Positions 27,283-34,731 of a stretch of DNA of 64,000 bases are shown here, one piece after another (within the stretch, counting starts at the first letter, position 1; every line of letters begins with the position of its first letter). This stretch comes from Bog-159 sp049511415 (GTDB lineage: Bacteria > Acidobacteriota > Terriglobia > Bryobacterales > Bryobacteraceae): positions 62,001 through 126,000 of the forward strand of contig JBEKYC010000002.1 of assembly GCA_049511415.1 (NCBI GenBank), in the 5' to 3' direction. The translations under genes and the position numbers were made by a program. The notes beneath the pieces are model-generated. The model did not search any database and had not been told where the DNA came from. It saw nothing but the letters and a program-made list of their open reading frames with translations.

Positions 27283-28473
27283 ATGAGGTATTCATTTAGG
27301 CTGCCTCGTTTCCTACATTTCGCAGTTTTCTTTCTGCTCCTATCCCAGATAGTCTTCGCCGTGGAGGCACGGCGCCCTCGGCACGGCGCGCACCATTCGG
27401 TGCGCCACCGGTCGGTTGCCGCACGCACGGTCAGCCATGTCCTGCATGCCCCGATCATCCGCGCCACCTATCATCTCCCGCGAACCGTCGGCGCGATCGT
27501 GCGCGGCGGTCCCTGGACTGAGCCGACGTTCGCCGATTCCGCCGCCGGTGACAACGCCGATGGCGAGGATCTCGAAATACGGCGCTCGGCCGTGGAAGCC
27601 TTGGGCGCCTACAACGGTTCGGTGGTGGTCGTCGAGCCCGGCACGGGCCGCATTCTGACGGTCGTGAACCAGAAACTGGCGCTGAGCAGCGGATTTCAGC
27701 CTTGTTCGACGATTAAGGTCACCATCGCGCTGGCCGGGCTCAGCGAAAGGATCTTGGGGCCGGACGGCAAACTATTCAAGCACGGCTACAACCTGACGGA
27801 TGCCATCGCGCACTCCAACAACTATTATTTCGCTACGTTGGGCAGCAAGCTCGGCTTCGACCGGGTAAGCTATTACGCGCATCTGTTCGGCTACGGTGAA
27901 AAGGCCGGCCTGAGCATTCCGGGCGAGAGCGCGGGGCATTTCCCCAGCGAGCCACCGGTCAACGGCGGTGTCGGCATGCTTTCCAGTTTCGGCGAAGAGA
28001 TCTCCCAAACGCCGCTGCAACTGGCCGCTCTGTTGTCCGCCCTGGCTAATGGGGGCACATTATATTACCTGCAATACCCGCGCACACCGGCGGAAATCAG
28101 CCAGTTCGTGCCGCGCGTCAAACGCCGCCTCGACATCGAAAACCTGATTCCGGTGGTAAAGCCCGGCATGCTGGCCGCGGTCGATCGCGGCACCGCCCAC
28201 CGCGCGCAGCAAGATGAACCGATCGCCGGCAAGACCGGAACCTGCACCGACAGTCACACCCACATGGGATGGTTTGGCTCGTTTAACGACGTCGGCAAGA
28301 ACAAACTGGTGGTGGTCGTCATGCTCACCGGCGGCGGGCCCATCCGCGGCTCCCTTGCCGCCGAGGTGGCCGGCGAATTCTATCGCAGCCTGTCCACGAA
28401 GAACTATTTCGCCGCCGATCGCATGATCACACCGGCGTCTCTGCTGGCCACCCAGATCTGCTGTTCGCGCTAG
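27283..28473 (+). CDS. Short penicillin-binding protein (transpeptidase domain)
   Basis: The 396-residue protein has an N-terminal signal anchor (FLHFAVFFLLLSQIVFAVEA), a basic His/Arg-rich segment, and a transpeptidase fold with all three active-site boxes: Ser142-x-x-Lys145 (PCSTIKVT), Ser178-Asn-Asn and Lys317-Thr-Gly (AGKTGTCT). The N-terminal pedestal domain of classical class B enzymes is missing, so it resembles stand-alone transpeptidase-domain proteins. It would cross-link peptidoglycan or process it in the periplasm. Its position opposite the tol-pal operon, which coordinates envelope constriction, is suggestive. Confidence 0.88.
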   Translation: MRYSFRLPRFLHFAVFFLLLSQIVFAVEARRPRHGAHHSVRHRSVAARTVSHVLHAPIIRATYHLPRTVGAIVRGGPWTEPTFADSAAGDNADGEDLEIRRSAVEALGAYNGSVVVVEPGTGRILTVVNQKLALSSGFQPCSTIKVTIALAGLSERILGPDGKLFKHGYNLTDAIAHSNNYYFATLGSKLGFDRVSYYAHLFGYGEKAGLSIPGESAGHFPSEPPVNGGVGMLSSFGEEISQTPLQLAALLSALANGGTLYYLQYPRTPAEISQFVPRVKRRLDIENLIPVVKPGMLAAVDRGTAHRAQQDEPIAGKTGTCTDSHTHMGWFGSFNDVGKNKLVVVVMLTGGGPIRGSLAAEVAGEFYRSLSTKNYFAADRMITPASLLATQICCSR

Positions 28474-28542
28474 AGCGCACCCTCTTTCGCGAGGCAGGAT
28501 CAGCGTGCCTCCGCGGGCCGAACCAGATAGAATGATCTTCAG

Positions 28543-30111
28543 ATGAATTTCCAACTCATCTTGCGATTGGTAGGTCTGCGCTACAAGCTGCTGTGGGCCC
28601 AGACACGCACCCGCAACGGGCGCATCGCACTTTTCCTGGTGGGTTATGCGCTTGCCATTCTCATCGTTATTCTTTTAACCGCTGGCGGATACGGGGCTGC
28701 CATGATCGCCGTGCGTTCGGGCAAGTCGGAAACTATCGCGCAAGCCGTGCTCGGCGGCCTGTTCTTGAATGCGCTTCTCACCTCCGTGGTCACCGGCTTC
28801 GGCATCAATACGGCCTTTACGGACCAAGCTTTGCGCCGCCTGCCGCTCAATTCCGGCGAACGGCTGGCGGCGCGGCATCTCACCGGCATACTGGAGCCGA
28901 TCTGGCTGTTCGCCCTGGGCCTGTTCGTGGGGCTGGCCACCGGCCTGTATATTTTCGGCACTGGCAATTTCTGGTGGGGCTCGGTGGCCGCCGTGCTGCT
29001 CCTGATGACGGATTACCTGCTGGCGCGCGTGCTGGCTACCGTTATCGAATGGCTTTCGCACGTCCGGGGCGGCACGGCGATTCTGTTCTTGCTGTTGATG
29101 GGCACATGCCTGCTGCCCGCACTGCTGGTCCCCCGGCTGGAGCACGCGCATGGCGCCCGGCAGGCGCTCTTCGCCGCGCTCGCATATACGCCGCCATTTG
29201 CCGCCGCCACATTAATGGTGCGGTCCACCCTCGCTCTCAATGCCTTGGGCCTGCTGGTTGTCTGGATCGCGGCCCTCCTGGTGCTGCTGGCGTTGATCGA
29301 GCGCTTGGCCGCGCGCCCGCGGGGGCAGGCCGCCGCGGCGGTCACCTGGGACGATCGCTATGAGCGGGTGGCATCCATAGTTGGGCCTTCCCTGGCGCCT
29401 CTCGTGGGCCGGTCGCTGCGCTATTACGTGCGCTCCAACAAGGTGCGCTTCAACTATATCTTCGCTGTCCCGGCGTTGGGCCTGTTCATTTTCGTCGCCG
29501 GACAGCACCAGGCCACACCCAACTACTTCGTGCGCGCACTGGGTTGTTTCATGCTGGTCGGATTTTTGGGAACCGCGGTGATGTCCACCAACCAGTTTGG
29601 TTTCGATTCCTCCGGCTTCCGGCGCTATTTCCTGTTGCCCGTGCCCCCGGCCGCGATTCTGCGTGCCAGCAGTTACACCGCGCTTCTGCTGGGAAGCGCA
29701 CTGCTCACCCTCTCGCTGCTGTTGTGGTTTCTTTTCGCGCCCGTGCGGTTCGATGCGCGCATGGCGCCCATGCTGCTCGGCGCCGGCGTGGGAGGGCTGT
29801 TTTTGTTCAATGCGCTCGCCATCTGGACTTCGCTGCTTTCGCCGCGCCGCACCGACTTTGAAAGCACTTTTGGAAACCAGCTTTCGCTCGGCGCCAACGT
29901 GCTGCTGATCGGCGGCGTTCTGGGCGCCATGTTCTCCGGTATGTACCTCAGTGAAACTGCCGGCCAGGAGGCGGTGCTGGGTTATTGGTGGACCGCTTTA
30001 CTGGGAGCCATCCTGGCAATCGCCTTCTACGCTTATTCCTTGCGGCTCGGCGCACAGGTTTTCGTGAACCGCCGGGAGACGCTGCTGAATACCATCGAAG
30101 GGCGGAACTGA
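28543..30111 (+). CDS. ABC-2-like transporter permease
   Basis: The 522-residue protein has about twelve hydrophobic helices in blocks (for example LFLVGYALAILIVILLTAGG, FALGLFVGLATGLYIF, LLTLSLLLWFLFAPV) and few soluble loops. I do not see a named substrate motif. An ATP-binding protein gene follows four bases after its stop, so the two form an exporter. The pairing of one large permease with one ATPase is common for ABC-2 type systems that export drugs, lipids or peptides. Confidence 0.82.
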   Translation: MNFQLILRLVGLRYKLLWAQTRTRNGRIALFLVGYALAILIVILLTAGGYGAAMIAVRSGKSETIAQAVLGGLFLNALLTSVVTGFGINTAFTDQALRRLPLNSGERLAARHLTGILEPIWLFALGLFVGLATGLYIFGTGNFWWGSVAAVLLLMTDYLLARVLATVIEWLSHVRGGTAILFLLLMGTCLLPALLVPRLEHAHGARQALFAALAYTPPFAAATLMVRSTLALNALGLLVVWIAALLVLLALIERLAARPRGQAAAAVTWDDRYERVASIVGPSLAPLVGRSLRYYVRSNKVRFNYIFAVPALGLFIFVAGQHQATPNYFVRALGCFMLVGFLGTAVMSTNQFGFDSSGFRRYFLLPVPPAAILRASSYTALLLGSALLTLSLLLWFLFAPVRFDARMAPMLLGAGVGGLFLFNALAIWTSLLSPRRTDFESTFGNQLSLGANVLLIGGVLGAMFSGMYLSETAGQEAVLGYWWTALLGAILAIAFYAYSLRLGAQVFVNRRETLLNTIEGRN

Positions 30112-30115
30112 GACC

Positions 30116-30889
30116 TTGACGCCTGCCATTGAAGTCGCTCACCTGACCAAGAAGTATGGAGAGACGGTCGCCGTGGCCGATCTCTCCCTGACCGTTCCGA
30201 GTGGAACGCTGTTTGGCTTTCTGGGACCAAACGGCTCTGGCAAGAGCACCACCATCGGCTGCCTCACTGGGCTGCTCGATCCCACGGCGGGCGAAGTCCG
30301 GATTCTGGGCGAGCCGTTCGGCGATGGCGCCGTTTCGCTCAAGCGGCGCATGGGAGTGATGCCGGAATCGCTCGGCCTGTTCGACGCACTATACGCGCAC
30401 GAGTTTCTGTTCTTCCAGGCGCGCATGTTCGGCCTCGACGAAGAGACCGCGCGCCGCCGCGTGAACGAGTTGCTGGTAGCCATGGAACTGGAGGGCACCG
30501 GCAAGAAACGCCTGTCGGAATTCAGCGCGGGCATGCGCAAACGCGTGGCGTTCGCCGCCGCCGTGATTCACGCCCCCGAGCTGATTTTTCTGGATGAGCC
30601 TTTCGAAAGCATCGATCCCGCCGGGGTGGCATCCATCAAGCAGTGGCTGCACAAGATCGCTGCGCAGGGCCGCACGGTCTTCCTCACCACGCATGTGCTC
30701 GAAACCGTGGAGCGGTTGTGCCGGCAGGTGGCCATCATCACGCGTCCGGGCAAACTGGTATGGCAGGGCGACATTACGGCGCTCGATCGCGACGGCGTGA
30801 TTGCGCACGACGGCAAAGAGTTCCGCACCCTGGAGCAGTTGTTCCTACACCTGACCGGCGAGCGCTACGCACAACTCGACTGGTTGTAG
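30116..30889 (+). CDS. ABC transporter ATP-binding protein
   Basis: The 257-residue protein is a standard ABC-2 ATPase: Walker A GPNGSGKST (residues 37-45), signature loop FSAGMRKR (136-143), Walker B LIFLDEPFE (156-164) and the switch His in FLTTHVLETVE. It should power the permease encoded four bases upstream. It starts at a TTG. The gene is followed by a stretch without intact genes. Confidence 0.92.
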   Translation: MTPAIEVAHLTKKYGETVAVADLSLTVPSGTLFGFLGPNGSGKSTTIGCLTGLLDPTAGEVRILGEPFGDGAVSLKRRMGVMPESLGLFDALYAHEFLFFQARMFGLDEETARRRVNELLVAMELEGTGKKRLSEFSAGMRKRVAFAAAVIHAPELIFLDEPFESIDPAGVASIKQWLHKIAAQGRTVFLTTHVLETVERLCRQVAIITRPGKLVWQGDITALDRDGVIAHDGKEFRTLEQLFLHLTGERYAQLDWL

Positions 30890-30891
30890 CG

Positions 30892-31421
30892 CTAATGCTC
30901 CAAGCGGAATACGTGCCGCAGCCAGACAGGCACGATTCGTTGATGGTTCCACCGATCGGTGTGACGCCGAGGAGGATCCGGCAGCGTCCAGGAGCAGCGA
31001 GCCTTGGATATGTCCAGCGCCAGCGCGTAAAGCGTGCCGCGTTCGCCGCTGTGACCGCAATGGTCGAGCCGTAGACCGTGCCGTTTGGCCCACGCACGGT
31101 ACTGCAACGGGAAATGCGCCATCGCTGCCCGTGAAGCTGTGCAGCAGGCTTTCGGTCCAGGCTCCGCCAGGGGACGCTGGGGGGCGTCATTGAGCTTAGG
31201 GAAAGCCCCCTCCGTCGGGAAGCCGCCGTCTTCAGAGCTGGGCTGGCCCGGCTGGAGGCCGCCCGTGAAATTGTAAATGAGAGTGCTCGTCCAGCGTGGC
31301 GAAGAAGTGATGAGGGAGGAATTAACTCGCAGACGCCTTCGAAGTAGCTGGCGCCGAAAAGGCTCTCGGCGTGGGGCTCATTGCAGCGAGCATAGAGAAC
31401 CTTCCCCGGAAAAACCTGCAT
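30892..31421 (-). pseudogene. Decayed GloVer-type tandem-repeat protein gene
   Basis: No single minus-strand frame is sensible, but fragments of the GloVer repeat (Gloeo/Verruco repeat, a beta-propeller-like secreted protein common in Acidobacteria) occur in turn in different frames. These are GASYFEGVCEL near the start, TLIYNFTGG at about 31265, WTESLLHSFTGSDGAFP at about 31130-31180, GPNGTVYGST at about 31060-31090, and GERGTLYALALDISKA at about 31010. The order and spacing fit one to two degenerate repeats with several frameshifts. A GGAGG followed by ATG at 31421 may be the ancient start. The assignment rests on repeat patterns, not a database match. Confidence 0.5.
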
Positions 31422-31528
31422 CGATGTCGCCTCCGGCGGTTAATGCGCGTCTAGCGGAGACAAGGCGTGGCCGTCAATGGATTCTCGATGGAGGGGTACT
31501 AGGGATTTACGCCGCCTGGTGGCGCATT

Positions 31529-31737
31529 AAAAAGAAAAACCGCATCGGGGCTGCTCTTAGGACCGGCTAGAGCTACCACCGATGCGGCTCGCCCTGGTAG
31601 GGCTGGGATCGGGCGGCGGACCATCTGGATAACAATTTCAACCGGCATCCCTGGCAAGGTCCGCGTCCAAGCTTCCTCGCCACGAATGCCAGATGATTAC
31701 CGCAACCGCAGATCCCCGGGGAGAATAAAATTGCGGT
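31529..31737 (-). ncRNA. Candidate structured RNA with intrinsic terminator
   Basis: Read on the minus strand, four stems follow one another. They are ACCGCAA/TTGCGGT (31737-31731 with 31705-31699), GCGGACC/GGTCCGC (31664-31658 with 31622-31616), the hairpin GCCCT-ACC-AGGGC (31603-31591), and a long hairpin with CCGCATCGG (31587-31579) pairing CCGATGCGG (31548-31540). The last has an inner GCTCTAG/CTAAGAGC stem. It is followed by the U-rich run TTTTTCTTTTT (31539-31529). This is the form of an intrinsic terminator at the end of a folded RNA. It could be an independent small RNA or the leader of the decayed GloVer gene. I do not recognise a known class. Confidence 0.4.
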
Positions 31738-32018
31738 TTACAAAAAAACCCCTCTGTTGCAACCAACAAGGGAAGACTACCGAGCCCAAAACCTGTTACG
31801 AACAGCGGCTCCCGCAAGCACGTTGTCTTGTTGCGCTCGTTCCTCTTCCGCCTGCCTGTTGCAGCAGAGGGCAGGTTAAAAGTTACTTCGCCAATTCATC
31901 ACCGAAAATAGCAACCGGATCACCAAGTGTCAATGCTCTGTATCATGCTGAAATCGCGCAACGTTCTGGAAATACCTTTTCCGCGGCCGTGGCCGGAGTG
32001 GGCGGGCACTGTGTCGCT
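31738..32018. other. Non-coding stretch upstream of the heparinase-like gene
   Basis: I see no gene here. The open frame that crosses it in phase with the downstream gene has no protein-like composition. A 6-bp hairpin CCTGCC/GGCAGG lies at about 31851-31875. Promoter sequences for the downstream gene are expected but not obvious. Confidence 0.35.
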
Positions 32019-33383
32019 ATGACACAATCAGGTGGAGTGCCGCGTTTTCGGATGTGCATCGCCGCGTGTCTGGGGATGATCGGGGCCGGGCTGGCGCCGG
32101 CACAGGATGAGAACCTGCATGTGGACGCGCCGCACCCCCGGCTATTCCTGGGCGCGCAGCGCCTCAAACGGTTGCGGCGGGAACGCGAGCGCCAGTCGCT
32201 GCGCTGGAACCAGTTCCATCTGCTGATGGCGGGCAAAGCGCCCATGCCCGAGCCTGGATTCGCCGCGGCGCTTTACTATCAAGTCGCCGGCGATCGCGAC
32301 GCCGGCCGGCGGGCGGTTTCCTGGGCGCTGGGCCCGGCCGCGGATCTCCGCCAACTGGCTCTGATCTTCGACTGGTGCCAAGATCTTATGAGCGAGGCGG
32401 AGTCCAAGGCTCTGGCCAGCAAAGTCGCGCGCGGCATTGACCAAAGCCGCCGCGATCCATCCGTGGCCGCGATTCGCTCTCGCCTGCTGGCTGCCGTGGC
32501 ACTCTCCGGACACGTGCCGGAAACGCCGGAGCGCGAGTTGACGAACGTGGTTCAAAAGTGGTGGGAAGGACAGACCGTGCCGGCGCTGAATGATGGCCGC
32601 GAGGCACTGGCGCACGACGATACGTATCCCTTAATGGAAATTCTGCACGTGGTGCGCGACAATCTCGTCCTGGATCTGCGTGAGGCTGCGCCGCGGTTCT
32701 TCCGCGATCTGCCGGATCTGCAGCTTCTGAGCTACTACCCGGCGACCTTTCCCGCCGGCGAAAACGATTACCGCATCCCGGCCGCTGCGCATCCCGGCGG
32801 CGAACCGGATCTGCGGCGCGCGGCGCTTTCGCGGGCGGCCGAATTGAGCATGGTGGCCTACGACAGCAATGGACCGGGCAGCCAGATTCTGCAGGGTTGG
32901 CTGATGAACGATAATTTCCTGCTGCGCGGAACATTTGGCGCGCCCTATGAGTTTATGTGGGCGAATCCGTATCAGCCCGGATTAAGCTACCTGCAGGCGC
33001 CGTTGTTTTTCCACGATAGCGGGTTTGGGCGGCTCTTTGTGCGTTCCAGTTGGGAGGAATCCGCCGTCTGGCTGGGTTCCTTCGACGGCGAACTGCAACT
33101 GTTTCACGAAGGCGGGGTTACCAGGCTCGATCCGCACAGCGCTGAAGAACCGCTGGATCTGGGCCGCGCCGTGATCGTGTTCGCGGCCCGCGCACAGAAG
33201 TTCAAGGTGAGAGCGGAGGGAAAGGCCCCTGTTTTCGTGATCGGCCTCAAACCGCGGCACAGATATCTCATCGAGGTGGACGATGAAGAAATGGCGGAAG
33301 GCCTGACCGATCCCGGCGGCATCCTGGAGTTGGATGTACCGCACAACATTGAGGTAGGTGTGCGTCTGCGCGAAGGCCGCTAA
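32019..33383 (+). CDS. Secreted heparinase II/III- or alginate-lyase-like protein
   Basis: The 454-residue product has a hydrophobic leader (MCIAACLGMIGAGLAPAQ, after residue 11) and then VDAPHPRLFLGAQRLKRLRRERE, the opening typical of heparinase II/III-like and alginate lyase families. It is followed by a helical toroid with aromatic helices and a C-terminal beta domain (SSWEESAVWLGSFDGELQLFHEGG). I do not see all catalytic residues, so the activity is unsure. ATG 32019 or 32052 may be the start; the latter gives a cleaner signal peptide. The longer open frame upstream is not protein-like. Confidence 0.6.
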   Translation: MTQSGGVPRFRMCIAACLGMIGAGLAPAQDENLHVDAPHPRLFLGAQRLKRLRRERERQSLRWNQFHLLMAGKAPMPEPGFAAALYYQVAGDRDAGRRAVSWALGPAADLRQLALIFDWCQDLMSEAESKALASKVARGIDQSRRDPSVAAIRSRLLAAVALSGHVPETPERELTNVVQKWWEGQTVPALNDGREALAHDDTYPLMEILHVVRDNLVLDLREAAPRFFRDLPDLQLLSYYPATFPAGENDYRIPAAAHPGGEPDLRRAALSRAAELSMVAYDSNGPGSQILQGWLMNDNFLLRGTFGAPYEFMWANPYQPGLSYLQAPLFFHDSGFGRLFVRSSWEESAVWLGSFDGELQLFHEGGVTRLDPHSAEEPLDLGRAVIVFAARAQKFKVRAEGKAPVFVIGLKPRHRYLIEVDDEEMAEGLTDPGGILELDVPHNIEVGVRLREGR

Positions 33384-33389
33384 GCCGGG

Positions 33390-34556
33390 TCACTCCACAT
33401 CAATCTGGCCGATGGCTACGGCGGCCGTCGTTTTCCCGATAGCCACGATGGCATCGCTGCCGGGCGCCGCGTTCGCCGGGATCGTGATGCTGAGAGCAGC
33501 GCTCCCGATAAAGTCGCCGGTACTGTTGGTCTGTGCGGTGCCGAGCGACTCCCGAGGGTTGCCCCAGTAGACCTCCACGGATTCCCCTGCGCCGAAACCG
33601 GAGCCTTGCACTGTCGCCGTGACGCCAGGATCCACGCGATGCGGAGTGACCAGAAGGCCGGGTGTCACGTGGATACTCGCAGCGCCGAGAGCGCCGCTGT
33701 CGGTGCCCAGCGCGTAAACGTCCGCCGGGCCGTACGGGTGCTCCGGCACGCGTGGCGCGATGGTGAAGTTGCCGCTCGAATCCGCAGTCGCGGTGGCGAT
33801 CGGCCTGGAACCCAAACCTCCGAAATAGACCTCGATGCTTTCGCCGGAGGTAAAGCCGCTCCCTGTAAGAGTTGTGCTGGACCCAGGGGTGGCGCTCGAC
33901 AGGCTGCTGGACAGAGCCGCTGCAGGAAATACCTGCAGCGTGACGTATCCCAGCCCGCTCGGATCCGTTCCCGGCGAGAAGGCAAAAGCCCGGCACACAT
34001 CGGTGGTTCCGGAGCCGATCCATTCATAGCCCGTCAAAACGACGTTGACACCACTCGAGGTGTAGAAACCGACCCCCGAACCCGGCGCGATGCCCACTTC
34101 GAGCGTGAACGTGTCGCTGTTCGGGTTCGGCAGAAAGCCGGTAGAACCGACAACACCAAATACCGAGATACCCGGTGTGGAATTGTTGCCGTTGAAAAAC
34201 AGATTCAAGCCGCTATAACTCAACGTGCAGCAGGGCCCTTGGGCGAACAGGTAATACTTATAGGTGTTCCCTGCCAGCAAGGGGATGGAAATGCCGGCTT
34301 CGGCATCGGATGGACCGTTGACCGGCGAAGTGGAGTCCGGATCGAGCGCCAGCCATAGATCCCACCACTGATCGCCCCCCAGCGTATTCGAAGCCCCGTC
34401 CGCGCGGGCTTGCTGAACGCTGGTGCCGCCAGTGGGAGTTGCCGCGAACCAGACGGCCCCCGTTAGACTGGCCTGCGGAAAGGCCGGCAGGCAAACCAGG
34501 ATGAGGAGCGCCAATAAAACAAGGGAGTGAAGCAGAAGCGGGAAGCGAACAGACAT
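33390..34556 (-). CDS. Secreted protein with two Ig-like (IPT/TIG-type) repeats, function unknown
   Basis: The 388-residue protein has a clear signal peptide (LLLHSLVLLALLILVCLPAFPQA). The first half (residues about 25-210) is a Gly/Ser/Thr-rich beta domain containing a CCTLSYSGLNLFFNG segment. Two similar repeats follow: SSTTLTGSGFTSGESIEVYF and the ATVQGSGFGAGESVEVYWGN copy, which are IPT/TIG-like. It is probably extracellular or surface-bound; no catalytic motif is visible. The ATG at 34556 lies eight bases behind GGAGG, which decides the start over the ATG at 34571. It is divergent from the second ADOP permease gene. Confidence 0.75.
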   Translation of the reverse strand: MSVRFPLLLHSLVLLALLILVCLPAFPQASLTGAVWFAATPTGGTSVQQARADGASNTLGGDQWWDLWLALDPDSTSPVNGPSDAEAGISIPLLAGNTYKYYLFAQGPCCTLSYSGLNLFFNGNNSTPGISVFGVVGSTGFLPNPNSDTFTLEVGIAPGSGVGFYTSSGVNVVLTGYEWIGSGTTDVCRAFAFSPGTDPSGLGYVTLQVFPAAALSSSLSSATPGSSTTLTGSGFTSGESIEVYFGGLGSRPIATATADSSGNFTIAPRVPEHPYGPADVYALGTDSGALGAASIHVTPGLLVTPHRVDPGVTATVQGSGFGAGESVEVYWGNPRESLGTAQTNSTGDFIGSAALSITIPANAAPGSDAIVAIGKTTAAVAIGQIDVE

Positions 34557-34731
34557 CGTGTTGTCCTCCAAGCCGCGAGGCTACAGCTACCCGACATCCT
34601 AGCCATTCTCCATGGGTTTGTCAATCCGTTTGCGGGCGGCCTTATCCCAATTGCGGACACCCTTTCGGCGCGAGCCGCCATAAATCGCTGAGGAATCATG
34701 GCCGTATTTTGGCGACGCACCTGCTAGCTGC

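Noticed and set aside
28491..28511. GAGGCA/TGCCTC hairpin after the penicillin-binding protein gene as a terminator
   Set aside because: Short stem, nine-base loop and no U-tract; it precedes the next gene by only about 30 bases.
31627..31720. lac-operator-like GGATAACAATTTCA, a HindIII site and GATCCCCGGG, resembling cloning-vector sequence
   Set aside because: The intervening bases do not match vector sequence and the order of elements differs; most likely coincidence, though a vector screen would settle it.
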